Notes: generated by a model from the sequence alone, not told the origin. A DNA stretch of 31,395 nt from Zygnema cylindricum (GCA_037447655.1 JBBHKE010001028.1:50001-81395), one strand, 5' to 3'. Positions 18,550 to 28,849 are shown, counted from the stretch's first letter. Made by a program: numbers and translations.

Positions 18550-19597
18550 TGAAACTCTGAGACCTCCATAAGTCCTCAGAGTATACAGCTTCCAAGAAGC
18601 CTCTAGGATAATCCTGACCCCTTTGTGTTCCAGCAAAAATAACTGCCACCCTGGCAGACAAAAACCCCGACCACCTACAACCCTGTAAAGGCAAGACTCC
18701 CCCGAGTCGGTAGCAAAAAGAATCTCTGAATTTGCTCCCTTGAGCAGTAAGTTATGGAGGGTCAAAGTTGACCTTTTGTACAGAAGCTCTCTGGAGAGGG
18801 GGTCTTATCTTCTAATTTTTCTAAGTCCTGTCTCTCTCACAGACTCTATCTACTGATGTACGGAACCAATCAGAATTGAGTTTCGTACGCAAAAGTACAG
18901 CTGCCGGTGTACTTTATGTACGGACATTGTACGACATGGCCAAAATGTCGACACATGTCAAATCCGGATTCGGTGCCATAATCTCTGGAGATTCCACAAT
19001 CCAACGGAATTTTGCCACGCGTCATCCAATGTGGCGATGGCTACAAACCGCCGAAATCTTCCTCCGCGATCTCGGCGCTAATCCCGGCCGTCCGATTAAA
19101 TTCGGATTTAATCGTGGCCGTAATAAATACATGCGCGGTATTTGTTTCACTTACGAAAGAAATGCGCGGTATTGATTTTTGTCCGTACCGTAATTCGTAC
19201 ATTATATATTACTGGATCTATGCATCCCGTAATTCATTTCAGTTAAATGAATTATCGTACGTATAGATATATAAATAAATATCAAACTATATAGTACGTA
19301 ACACTACTGCTAGACTTAACGGCTAAGGCTACCGTCTATTCCCGATCTGCCGGCCGGTAGGTACAAGGATCAAATCCTGCCGCCGGCACATACCTTTTAA
19401 ATAAATAAATAAACCCTAATATTAAATTCCCGTAAACCTCAGGATAGCCAAGGTAGCCATGGCTCTAGCTTCCTCTCCAATTTCTCGGTGACTGCGACAA
19501 GTTTGAGAGTTGGAGAGAGACGTTAGAGATAGTCTGCCTCGACTTTTATATTTCTTTTCAGACATAGAAAATACTAATAAAACCATTAGTTTCTACA
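18550..19597 (-). repeat. Copia 5' LTR
   Basis: 1,048 bp, 27 differences from the other LTR by hand count. The repeat ends exactly at TG (18550) and CA (19597) on the plus strand, flanked by the primer site and CAATT. It keeps the hairpin (19085-19120) and the tRNA-like stretch (19309-19390). Confidence 0.95.
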
Positions 19598-19602
19598 CAA
19601 TT
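19598..19602 (+). other. Target-site duplication CAATT (right)
   Basis: Matches 13152-13156. The TRIM sequence resumes after it with ATGATCGGC. Confidence 0.9.
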
Positions 19603-19619
19603 ATGATCGGCTACCTCTC

Positions 19620-19629
19620 GAAGTGGGGG
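19620..19629 (+). promoter_or_regulatory. TRIM polypurine tract
   Basis: GAAGTGGGGG lies directly before TGTTGACG, the start of the TRIM 3' LTR. This is the normal position and composition of a polypurine tract. Confidence 0.8.
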
Positions 19630-19715
19630 TGTTGACGTACAAAAAACGTGCGATCGATACCCGGAATTGTGGTAAAATCCACACTAAAACGTATATAAAA
19701 TTGGACCCATTAACA
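19630..19715 (+). repeat. TRIM 3' LTR, shortened
   Basis: TGTTGACGTAC to GGACCCA matches the first part of the 5' LTR with a few changes, then jumps straight to TTAACA, the LTR end. Compared with the 5' LTR about 120 bp, including the whole tRNA-like segment, are absent. Either a deletion occurred here or the 5' copy gained an insertion. Confidence 0.65.
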
Positions 19716-20329
19716 TCACATTTTTATTAGGTTATAGCTTTTTACCATATTAAAATAGTGTTGGTAAAACAAAAGATTTTTTTTTTTTTTCGTTTGTGCA
19801 TAAATTAAGCAAATTATTCAATTATTAGTCTATCGCATAGAAAGTGGGAGTGGACTGGGAGGACACAAGAAGATGACATCAACTAGCGTCAGATTTTGGC
19901 GTTAGTATTCGCGTCAGAAAAATCTGCCATTCTCGGTTCTAACGTTAGCGTAACGCCGTAACGCCAGAAGTGGCTCCATTGCCGAATTACACGTGAGACG
20001 TAGCTGATGTTTTGATTACGCAAATAACACAAGCTATGTTAGTGTTGAACCCTCGTAAATTACAAGAATTGTACTATTTGGTTATCTTATTAATTTGTCT
20101 GTCCGATTTAAGAATTTAACGGCCTAGGATTCCTTTACCTCTAAAATGTCGATCTCAATCTACAGTAATTCAACCAATTTTTTTTTTTTTAATTTTGAAT
20201 CTATTGATGTGCTTCTCTAGCCAATTTTTTTGACCTTAAAGTGCGTATTATACAAGCGTGTTCCGCGCTAATATATTATAGTAGTTTAGTGCGTATATTA
20301 CGGACGCACTATCTATTGTTCCATTCCAT
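19716..20329. other. Unassigned interval
   Basis: AT-rich with T runs near 19780 and 20180. Contains clustered AACGTTAGCG/TAACGCC words at 19890-19970. No gene and no clear repeat partner seen. Confidence 0.5.
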
Positions 20330-20975
20330 AATTGTTCAAAACGCATTTTACGCACGATCCAAATGCGCGTACAATGCGTAGAAACTGGAGAGGTCGATTT
20401 GAAAAAATCGAAAAAATCGTTAATGAATTTTTGTCCATACAATTTTGTACATGTTAAAAAAGATGAATAGAACATGTACCGCAGTTTGTACGCTTTACTT
20501 TAAACAAGCGGTAAACAATTTTAGTTATTTAAATAATTAACAGAGTTAAAGGCCACATTGATATATATATATAGGTCAAGTGGCTACGGACGACGATCTA
20601 TAATGACGTTGGAACAAAATGTAGTTCTCGATTGAAATCTTGGACAACGCCTCATTTTTGTCAAAATAATATTGTCTGTCAGTCTCCCTGGCATCAGTAA
20701 TGACGTCTTCCTTCAAGATTCGCTTTCAACTGTTGAAGTTTTCATGGCGGTTTCATTTCAAAAATTTGAAGAAGACATCCGTACACATATTGAACTTACG
20801 GCGCGCAAATAGTGTGACGCCGCAACGTCTCTTTTTGAAATTGTCCGTAGATGTACGATAAAATTCCGTACATATCCGTGAACATTATGTTCAGTTTACA
20901 AAACACAAAGTACCGATACGTGCATCGTATCTTTTTGTCAACTTCCGTACAATTTCGGTAAAAAAACGTATAATT
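20330..20975 (+). repeat. Inverted-repeat family, arm 1
   Basis: 20576-20975 matches the reverse complement of 22030-22345 (shared words GGACGACG, TTTTTGTCA, GCAAATAGTGTG, GTTCAGTTTAC, CACAAAGTAC). The outer part 20330-20520 matches the reverse complement of 28900-29130 and 30600-30765 (GGTCGATTT, AAAACGCATTTTACGCA). It is non-coding and rich in GTACGG words. Confidence 0.7.
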
Positions 20976-22029
20976 ACTGTAATTTGTCTATAGGTTTTCT
21001 GTAATTGACAATTTCAATTACCGTAGACGTTTTTTTGCGATTTGTTCACAAGTCACGTACAATACGTAAAAACTGGAAAAAATGAAAAAATCGCGCGACT
21101 TGAACAACTAGGTTGCATTCACACTAGAAATGGATGATGAATGAGATGAGGAAACGAATGATTTCGTACCATTCATTCCGCAAAAAAACAAATACAGAGG
21201 CGTCAAACAGGTCGACCGCTCGGCTGACAACCTTTTTGGAGCGTAACGACGGACAAAACATACGGTCAAGTGCGTCAAAACTTTGACAACTGTGGTAAGT
21301 CATCTTCTTTTCCGGAAAACCTTTTTCGGAATGCAAAAATCCGACTTTGAAAAAACATGAAGTCGTATCCCAAATGAATGATTCGTACTGTAACGAAATT
21401 TGATAAAATGCTAACCCATAAACAAATAACCAATCAAAATCATCTAAAAAATAACGTATAAAATTGTTAACCTAAAACTTTTTTGTAATTTTGACGAAAC
21501 GTCCGCCCCCCTTCTTAACGATGGTTTGGTACGGACGGATTTGAGTCATCGGCGAATAATTGTACGGCAACATGAATCACATCGCGACGTTTTTGTTGAC
21601 GTGAGATGACGTCAAGGGCGGTTCATGTCGAAACGAGAAAAGGACATTCGTTTCCTCATCTCATTCATCCATAGTTTAAAAGTAGGTGAATGTAGGCCCG
21701 TACAATATGCCTATTGTACGCAAAACATACAATATGACCTTAATACCCATATTGTATTGGTCGCAAAATGAAAAAAAAAAAGTAACAGGGTTGAGTTGCA
21801 CATCGTTCGATAGAGAATTAAACGTCATCGGACGGTCGCTGATCAAAGTAGCGACCAAAGTAGCGATCTAAGAAGATCACATGAAAAGCCCATAACACAA
21901 CTTGCGCCTACCCAAGGCCTACCATAAAACGCCTACTTTTGAACTATGAAAAAAACGCGATGTACTTTCAGTTCGGTAAACTGAGCGGGAAATTAATGGG
22001 AACTGTACGGTATCATATGGCAGCTGTAC
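20976..22029. other. Spacer between inverted arms
   Basis: About 1.05 kb without a recognisable gene. 21520-21636 is a dispersed repeat also present at 1155-1271. Frames of 60-70 codons occur on both strands but lack motifs. No transposase signature was seen. Confidence 0.5.
21520..21636 (+). repeat. Dispersed repeat, copy 2 (partner at 1155)
   Basis: Same orientation and same block order as 1155-1271, including GTACGGACGGATTTGAGTCA. Its location in the inverted-repeat spacer suggests that 1155-1271 is also a relic of this element family. Confidence 0.75.
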
Positions 22030-22690
22030 GGTATTTTACGGGAAATGTACGAAATTTGACGAAAAGATACGTTGCACGTATTAGTACTTTGTGTCCGGTA
22101 AACTGAACAGGAATTTCACGGCTAATGTACGGAATATCATCGTTCATGCACGGACAATTTTGAAAAGAGACCGTTAGGCACACTATTTGCGAGCGGTAAG
22201 TTTAAAATGTGTACGACCGTTTTTTCAAAATTTTCCAATATAATTCTGACAAAAAGGAAACGTTATCAAAAAATTGAACCTGCTCGATTGTCAATGTTTT
22301 CTAAAAGCGTCGTCCGTCACCAGTTGATGTAAATATTCCGATACAACTAAGTAGTGTCATAATTATATAAAACATTGCTAATCGCAGAGACATTTTTTAC
22401 CGCGCGCAGGTGTTGTCAAAAAATGAACATTTGAAGTACAATTTTGTACAAGTTACGAACCTTTTAATTCAGATTTGACGGTCAATCTGCCGAACAATTC
22501 TGACTGGCAAAATATTGTAACGACGGTTAAAAAAGTGTCGCGCTTGCTAACGTTGACCGTCGTAAAAAAACAATTAACACGACCGACGCAGGTTTACGGT
22601 AACAATACTGCGGGAACCACATGTATATAAAATAGCTGCGCGCATGTAGTTTCTCACTTCACGTGAGCTCTACTGTGAGAGCACATGTTG
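22030..22690 (-). repeat. Inverted-repeat family, arm 2
   Basis: 22030-22345 is the inverted partner of 20576-20975. 22365-22690 is the inverted partner of 29270-29605, with strong similarity: CTCACTTCACGTGAGCTC versus its complement, and the CGCAGGTTTACGGTAAC block. 22623-22634 (TATATAAAATAG) on the plus strand is a plausible TATA box, but the equivalent in the other copy is degraded. Confidence 0.75.
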
Positions 22691-23344
22691 GCATTTAAAT
22701 GCGTACTTCATTTTAATTTATGTGCGCATTTTCTTTTTTTCGTGAATGTGAATCAATGTGAAGTACGTTGTTGTAACAGTAACAATAGATCGAACTTGTT
22801 TGTAAATGGGTATTTAAGTGTTACGAAAATAGAGTCCTGAATTTGATAGACGTTCGCGAAAGAATCACACGATGTGGGGTTGTAATTTATAAGATATAGT
22901 GATTGGTGTGTTTAGGCGACAACGCGAGGTCAAAATAGCGATTGGGTGTTCATAGTTACGAGTTAAGGGTCAAAGTAGTCGCGGAATTTAAAATGTACGT
23001 TTATAAAGTATCAAACGAAATCAATATTTCGTTCGGTACGCACGATGGTTCCTTTTGTACAATTTTTAGTACGAAACATCACTTTCATTTTATGGAATTT
23101 CTTAAGAAGTTTTGTGTACGAAATTAGGCGACGCACGTTCGTGCGAAGTTGCGTTTCGTTTGGCGCGCACTTTTGCACATACTTAATGAAACGTGGCGTT
23201 TGATTGGTTAGAAATGCTACGTAGTTAGTAAGAGATTTCGCACGTTTTTGCATTGGTCAGTCTTAGTCCTTGCTGATCAATGATTGGCCCAGGTAAAACC
23301 TGTTCAACACAGCGTTGACTCTGGCCTGTCGAGTGTAGGGCGAT
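22691..23344. other. Unassigned interval before the gypsy element
   Basis: Short frames on both strands without motifs. The upstream boundary of the gypsy 5' LTR probably lies within this stretch, but with no second LTR to compare I cannot place it. Confidence 0.4.
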
Positions 23345-23739
23345 GATGGATAAATAGTGAAGTCTAAGAGAAGAAAGACATCTTTTCCTTTGGAAAAGTT
23401 TGTGGAAATTTTGACTGATCTTGGTCTTGAGCGATTAAAAACCAAATTGGAGAAGTGGCATTTTTGCATTGAAATCTCTTACTTACTAAGTAGTGTTTTA
23501 GTACTTAAGAGAAAAAAATATTTAAGAGTGGAGAGTGGAGGAAAACACTTTAAAAGAAGGGTTGAGCCACGAGGGCAAGAGACCAATCTAATGTTATGTG
23601 GACAGAAGCTTCTTCTAATTTAAAGTGTATCCTTATGTGAGTTCTTTCTAATGTGGATGTGTATTTTCCAATGTGTGGAATTTGTGGTTGAAATGTTTGT
23701 AGTAATGGGATTTTCTGAGAGGTAGGAGATCCTATTACA
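23345..23739 (+). repeat. Gypsy 5' LTR, 3' portion (left end not determined)
   Basis: The right end is set by CCTATTACA followed within two bases by a primer-binding site. GGATAAATAGTG at 23348-23359 is a plausible TATA element. No 3' LTR survives in the window, so the left boundary is arbitrary. An 88-codon frame at 23357-23623 lies within it and is probably fortuitous. Confidence 0.4.
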
Positions 23740-23741
23740 TA

Positions 23742-23753
23742 TGGTAGCAAAGC
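23742..23753 (+). promoter_or_regulatory. Gypsy primer-binding site
   Basis: TGGTAGCAAAGC differs at two positions from TGGTATCAGAGC, the complement of the initiator tRNA-Met 3' end. It starts two bases after the presumed LTR terminal CA. Confidence 0.65.
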
Positions 23754-24513
23754 TTTGGTTAGAAACCAGGGAGAAGTTTGCTCACCCGAAAATTGACTGC
23801 CGTGACCTGTGAGGGTGCTCTAACCTGTTTCGGTGGAACCACAATGTGAACTGGTAGGGGATTGGAGGGAAACTAAGTGACCACACTGCCAACGACCGTT
23901 GGTTAGATGTGGGGCGTGCTTAGGTCCTCAGGACTAAGGCGGGGTGGGCAGTGTAGCCACCGCTGAAACGCACTCCAATTACCTAGAGGCCAAACAAACT
24001 TGCTTTCTCCTAGCAATGATTCATGTGTAAAGGGAGGGCATGAAACCATGAAGGGTGAGGATGTGAGGATTACAGAGTAAAAGATCTTGATGTAGTGGGA
24101 AATGGGAAATTTGCTAATTGCGGAGAAGAAAAGTGGAACACTTTACTTCTTCAAGAGCAAAAAAGTCCAGAAATGACTTAAAACTTTTCAAACCCTAAAT
24201 TGTTACATTTGATTGTTTTTTATTTTGCTGTTGCAAAATTTGTGGTGGGATTTTAGCTTTTAGAGCTTTCAATTTTGATGTTGCAAATTTGTGGGGAAAC
24301 TTTTTACCTTTCTATTTCAATGTTTAGGAAATTGAAAATTTAAATGTGCACTAACATATTTTCAATGTCTTATTGATTTCTCAGATTTCGATGTTTTCAA
24401 AGGATTTGTTAAAGAAAACGAGTCTTGGATTGGAGCAATTTGAAGACTTCAAGTCTGAAGCAAATTTATTTGGGAAGTTATATTATATCTTTCTTTTTGT
24501 TTAAATTCATTGT
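23754..24513 (+). other. Gypsy 5' leader
   Basis: A ~760-bp non-coding leader between the primer site and gag. Its first 350 bases are richer in G and C than the rest, with small dyads such as GTCCTCAGGAC (about 23923-23933). Packaging or dimerisation signals would be expected here. Nothing specific can be named. Confidence 0.5.
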
Positions 24514-24747
24514 ATGATAATGACAAATTCTGCAATGAAATGTGAAATGGAGAACTCTTTGAATGTTTTGAAGAAGCGCACTGTGAAATTGGTCAAAAGA
24601 TTTAATAATCATGCTGCTATTGTGGATGAAACAATTTTTGAGTTGAAAAGTGAATTGAAGGACGTTAAGGATAATGAAAATATTTCAAATCAGAAATTGA
24701 ATGAACTAATTAATTTAATTCAATCCAGAAATGATGTTAATGACTAA
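24514..24747 (+). pseudogene. gag: Gypsy gag N-terminal segment
   Basis: 77 codons from ATG 24514, rich in Lys/Glu/Asn/Leu with heptad-like spacing (LNVLKKRTVKLVKRF and ELKSELKDVKDNENI), consistent with a coiled coil before the capsid. It stops at TAA 24745-24747. The capsid part continues in a different frame from about 24822, so there is both a nonsense change and a frameshift. Confidence 0.6.
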
Positions 24748-24821
24748 AAGGGTGAGAGTTGTAAGAGGATTGCCAGTTTTAACGAGGATGATCACGATAG
24801 ACCTAAGAAGATAAGAGATCT

Positions 24822-25590
24822 AAATTGTCTATCAGTGAAGCACCATCCTTCGATGGTAAGAAGATTGATGCGTTGGATGCTTCGATTTTTCATATGGAGT
24901 ATTATTTGGAATCTAGAAATTGTGATCCCGATGATTACACTTCTTTTGCTGTTAGCTGTCTAAAAGGTGATACTCAAATTTGGTATTACACTCAGAGAAG
25001 GTCTAATTTGATTCATGATATTGGTGATTGGGAAGCTTTTAAAACCGCAATCAAATCGCGTTTCTTGGCTGTCACCTATAAATCTACAACGAAAGAAAAG
25101 TGGTTGAACTGTAAGCAGAATGGATTTGTGAAGGATTATGTTACGGAATTTTACTCATCTAGTATTCACGTCATGGGTTTGACTGATGAAATGGCTGAGT
25201 TGCATTTCTTGAATTATCTAAATCCCATACTCAAATCTGAACTGAAACATCAAAAATTTAATAATTTGAAGGAACTACAGGATAAGGCATTGGAATAAGA
25301 GGATCACTTGGGGTATAATCGTGAAACTCGATCACTCAAGGAAAATTTCAATGAACTATCAGAGTGGGGTGAAGAAGCATTTGAGGAAGAGGGTCTGAAT
25401 GCAGGTCTTGTGAATAGGCAAAATATCTTCAGGGGAAATCCGAGGGGTGGACAAAGTGTTAATGCAGGAAATAAATTTGAAGATAGAGGGGGCTATTTTA
25501 AGAGTCCTTATCCGAGCATTAATACTCGAAAACCTAATCTTACCATACACACATGCACTATCTGTTAGAAAAAAAAGGGTCATAGGGCAT
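24822..25590 (+). pseudogene. gag: Gypsy gag capsid and first zinc knuckle
   Basis: Contains the Retrotrans_gag-type core: APSFDGKK at the start, then FHMEYYLES, FAVSCLKGDTQIWYY and WEAFKTAIKSRFLAV, with a helical tail ending LKELQDKALE. A TAA at 25296-25298 interrupts it, but the frame continues (EDHLGYNRETR). The first zinc knuckle, CTIC then KKKGHRAFEC, is split by TAG 25566-25568 and has one extra codon before the His. An A run here suggests slippage. No intact Gag can be made. Confidence 0.8.
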
Positions 25591-25880
25591 TTGAGTGTGC
25601 ATAATTAAAGAAGATTAATTGTTATAACTCTGGAGAGGAGGGACATTTCAGTAGGGAGTACACAAAACCTAAGAAAAAGGTCACTTGTTTCAAATACGCA
25701 GGTCCAAATCATTACACTAAGGACTGTATAGATAAAGGATCGCAGGTCCAAATCAATACACTAAGGACTGTATAGATAAAGGATCACTCAAAACAGACGA
25801 TGTCAATGAAGGTCTCCAGGAAGATATTGCATTATACCTAGCTGAGCAAAAAGCCCAGGAGGTGGGAAATGGAAAGGACT
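25591..25880 (+). pseudogene. gag: Gypsy gag tail: two further decayed zinc knuckles
   Basis: The second knuckle reads CYNSGEEGHFSREY; its second and last Cys are replaced by Ser and Tyr. The third reads CFKYAGPNHYTKDC, with Tyr for the second Cys. A TAA precedes them (about 25602). A 44-bp tandem duplication (25697-25784) straddles the end of the third knuckle and shifts the frame, after which DDVNEGLQEDIALYLAEQK resumes before a stop near 25878. Confidence 0.75.
25697..25784 (+). repeat. 44-bp tandem duplication in gag
   Basis: Units 25697-25740 and 25741-25784 both start CGCAGGTCCAAATCA and differ at one base (ATTACA versus AATACA). 44 is not a multiple of 3, so the duplication is itself a frameshift. 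Confidence 0.95.
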
Positions 25881-25884
25881 AACT

Positions 25885-26460
25885 GAAAGTCCTCAGTTGA
25901 GTCAACCAGTTCCAGAAGTTAAAGAGTTAACTATGGAGGGCATATTAATAAATGGAAAGGTTAAGATAGCTAAATTTATTATGATTCTCACTACACTGCA
26001 TAGTTTAAAGAATCCTTCTGACAAAATTCTCAACAACAAACCTATGCTAAGACAGTTAAGTAATGATGACACCAGACATAGTTTGATTAGATTCGAGTCT
26101 TTAGAGGAAGGAAAACACTTAAGAGTAATGGTTGATTCAAGTGGTACACATAATTTTATTTCACATAAGTTTGTAGAGGAAAGAAAAATTCTTACTGTCA
26201 TAAGGGAAAAACCATTACATGTTCAAGTGGCAAATGGTAATAAGTCCACATTAGACTTACAAACTGACACGATAGAAGTTGATATCCAGGGTCATAAAAT
26301 GAAAGTGGTGTGTGAAATAATGAATTTGGGAAGTGAAGAACTAATTTTAGGAAAGCCTTGGTTAACTGAATACAATCCTCAAATTAATTGGGAAATTAAC
26401 ACCTTGAAGGTGAAATCCGAAAACGGTTGGAAGGTTTTGCAAGCATTATCTTCTAAGTAG
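25885..26460 (+). pseudogene. pol: Gypsy aspartic protease
   Basis: An open stretch of about 190 codons without a proper ATG start. It contains LRVMVDSSGTHNFIS, in the place where gypsy proteases have the Asp-Ser-Gly-Ala-Thr motif: the active-site Gly is Ser and the next residue is Gly. The flap and C-terminal features EELILGKPWLTEYNPQINW are clear and typical. It ends at TAG 26458-26460, and the frame continues briefly afterwards. The altered active-site triplet suggests an inactive enzyme. Confidence 0.85.
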
Positions 26461-27945
26461 TTGCATAGGAATCATATAAATAACATAACCGGATTGGGAG
26501 TGGAAGGTTTGATTTCTGCTAAACAATTTAAAAAGCACTTAAAAGATAAAACAAATCATGCTTTCTTGTTATTAGTAACTGAGGCAGTTACTGATGAAGG
26601 GGGGGGGCAGAAAACATTAGCATTGATGTCATCCCTAAATCGGACACCACTAAAACTCTCGAAAAAATAAAATCTGATTTTGTAACTGACATTAATACAC
26701 TTGATATTGTTGTTAAAGATTTGGTTTTTGAATTTCAAGATGTTTTCCCAAGTGATTTACCTTCAGGAAGGCCACCTTCCCGAGATGTAGAACATGTTAT
26801 TAACCTTGAACCTACATGTAGTCCTCCTATCACAGGAATTTATAAGCACAGTTTCTTTGAGCAGGAGGAGTTAAAGAAACAGACCAAGGAGCTTTTGGAG
26901 AAAAGACATATTCTACCCAACAAATCACCGTACGGAGCACCAGTTCTCTTTGTCAAAAAGAAAGACGGAACGTTGAGAATGTGTGTCGACTATCGTAGTC
27001 TGAACAAGATTACGGTGAAAGATAAGTATCCATTACCTTTAATTTCTGATTTGATAAATCGTTTAAAAGGTGCAAAAGTATTTTTGTTGATTGATCTGCG
27101 TAGTGGCTTTAATCAGGTGCCAATTAGAACTGAGGATGATGATAAAACTGCTTTCGAACTAGGGTGGGTCATTTTGAATGGATAGTGATGCCATTCGGCT
27201 TAACGAATGCACCGCCTACCTACCAAAAATTAATAAACCAAACCTTTTCAAATTACATAGACGAGTTTGTTCAGGTGTTTATAGATGATATTTTAATTTA
27301 CAGTGAATCTAAAGAACAACATGTAATTCATTTAAGAAAAGTGGTTGAAAGGTTAAGAGAAAGGAAATTAAATGGAAAATTGTCAAAATCCAGCTTTCAT
27401 AAAAGTGAACAATTATTTTTGGGACACATAGTTAGTGAGGAAGGTGTTAAAACAAATCCATCCAAAATAAATTCAATCCAAAATTGGAAGCAACCTACTA
27501 ATGTCACGGAAGTTAGATCATTTTTGGGATTGGCCACTTATTACACGAAATTTATGAGAAACATCAGTATGATCGCTGCACCTTTGACGGATTTACTTCG
27601 CGAGAAAGAGACGTTTGTGTGGGGAGCTTATCAGGAGAGAGCATTTGAGGAACTAAAAAGGAAGTTGACATATGCCCCTACACTGGTGTATCCTAACCTT
27701 GTTGGGGAATTTGAAGTTCTGATCACTACAAATGCATTTGATAAAGGTCTAGGTGCAGTCATAAGTCAAATGGTCGGCAAACACTTTCATCCCATTGCTT
27801 TTGAGTCCAAAAAATTCAATGATGCGGAAAAAAACTATCCAGCACAGGAAAAGGAATTACTTGCAATTGTACATGTATTGGTGAAATGGCGTTGTTATTT
27901 GCATAATAAAGAATTTACAAATAACTGTTATAATAAGGTGCTCTC
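26461..27945 (+). pseudogene. pol: Gypsy reverse transcriptase and RNase H
   Basis: A frameshift at a nine-G run (about 26599-26607) separates the spacer from RT. RT fingers: [18 protein letters not shown] and [17 protein letters not shown]. Palm: [13 protein letters not shown] (first Asp). A second frameshift near 27160-27170 sits just before [22 protein letters not shown] (about 27278-27295) keeps both catalytic Asp residues. The connection FLGLATYYTKF is present. In RNase H, the first Asp is Asn (TTNAF where TDAS is usual), while EKELLAIVH retains its Glu. The later D-H-K-S-L box reads YNKVLS followed by TAG 27947-27949. Confidence 0.9.
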
Positions 27946-27960
27946 TTAGCTCTCTTATTT

Positions 27961-28197
27961 ACAAAGATTAAGTGAAGCACAAAGATTAAGTGATGCACAA
28001 ATAATGACTGGCAGACAGGTTAGGTGGATGTAGAAATTAGCATATTTTAAATATAACGTCAAACATATTCTTGGGAAGACAAGTGTTCTCGCACATCCTT
28101 TAAGTAGATGTTTTGAAATAAGTGTTATGGTTCAGGATGATTTTTTTTTAGATGCTGTTAGAAATGGTTATGATAAAAATTCTTATTTTGCTGTGAT
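27961..28197 (+). pseudogene. Decayed RNase H tail and connector to integrase
   Basis: 27961-27996 is an 18-bp unit repeated in tandem (ACAAAGATTAAGTGAAGC). Beyond it, GRQVRWM, a TAG, then a YNVKHILGKTSVLAHPLSR-like stretch correspond to the gypsy RNase H C-terminus (usually ending in a ...VADALSR motif). Confidence 0.75.
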
Positions 28198-28762
28198 TTG
28201 CAAGAATATTTCGAAGGGAATTCTGACCCATTGAATGAGAGGCATGTCAAAAACTTTAGACTAGAGGATGGTTTACTGTATTTGCAAATTGGGGATAGAT
28301 TATGCATTCCTGAAGTCGGAGACTTAAGAAAACAAATTTTACGAGAAGCTCATGAGCATTTAGGACATCTAGGTCGAGATAAAACTCTTAGTCGGTTGCA
28401 AAGTAGACTGTTTTGGCCTGGGATGGCAAAAGAGGTGTCAAAACACGTGGAAAGTTGTGTCCCTTGCCAACAGAGTAAACCTAGTACCCAAAAACCTAAA
28501 GGTCTCTTAAAACCTTTAGATATCCCCGAAAGACCGTGGGAATCTGTCAGTATGGATTTTATTGTCAAGTTGCCTGCTACATCTAAAAGGAATGACAGTA
28601 TCATGGTCGTAGTCGATAGGTTCAGTAAAATGGCAATCTTTATCCCTTGCAAAACCACTCATTTACTTGTAGATATTGCAAAACTATATTTTGACAACGT
28701 GGTCAGACATCATGGAGTTCCTCTATCTATAGTCAGTGATAGAGATTCTAAATTTACGTCAA
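28198..28762 (+). pseudogene. pol: Gypsy integrase, truncated
   Basis: An open frame of about 188 codons. It has the His2-Cys2 finger (EAHEHLGHLGRDKT then CVPCQQSK) and a core with SMDFIV (first Asp) and IVSDRDSKF (second Asp). Homology stops a few residues after DSKFTS, so the third catalytic residue (Glu, ~35 residues further) and the C-terminal domain are absent. The sequence after 28762 belongs to the non-coding repeat family, and the frame ends by chance at 28788. No integration activity is possible. Confidence 0.9.
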
Positions 28763-28849
28763 TCAATTGTTGGGATTGTCGTCTGTAACACAAACAAACA
28801 ATTATATTCGGACAAAAAAGAAGTGTCGTTCATCATTTGAACATAGGCT

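Larger units (their letters stand above)
13157..19597 (-). mobile_element. Ty1/copia LTR retrotransposon, 6.44 kb, decayed
   Basis: Minus-strand element with two ~1.05-kb LTRs, a primer site, gag, protease, integrase, reverse transcriptase, RNase H, a polypurine tract and a CAATT target duplication. The gene order (integrase before RT) defines copia. The LTRs differ at 27 positions by hand count, one of them an indel (about 97.4% identity), so the insertion is fairly recent. The polyprotein is nevertheless broken by TAG (17985-17987), TGA (17676-17678), TAG (16602-16604) and a frameshift near 15530-15560. It has no extra envelope-like ORF: pol ends 14 bases from the LTR. Confidence 0.95.
12911..19715 (+). 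mobile_element. TRIM-like miniature LTR element, split by a copia insertion
   Basis: 5' LTR 12911-13116 starts TGTTGATGTACG. It is followed directly by a primer-binding site (13117-13129), then 27 bp, then the CAATT where the copia element inserted. Beyond the copia, 27 bp lead to a polypurine tract and a 3' LTR that starts TGTTGACGTAC at 19630. Removing the copia and one CAATT leaves about 67 bp between the LTRs, with no coding capacity, which defines a terminal-repeat retrotransposon in miniature. It would need proteins from another element. No target duplication is visible (CATTG before, TCACA after). Confidence 0.75.
23740..28762 (+). mobile_element. Ty3/gypsy retrotransposon, 3'-truncated and decayed
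   Basis: Plus-strand order is primer site, leader, gag, zinc knuckles, protease, RT, RNase H, integrase, the gypsy order. It is cut in the integrase core at about 28762, and no polypurine tract or 3' LTR follows. At least eight stops, four frameshifts, two tandem duplications (44 bp and 18 bp) and several lost catalytic residues mark it as much older than the copia element. It lies between inverted non-coding repeats (22365-22690 and 29270-29605). Confidence 0.9.
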
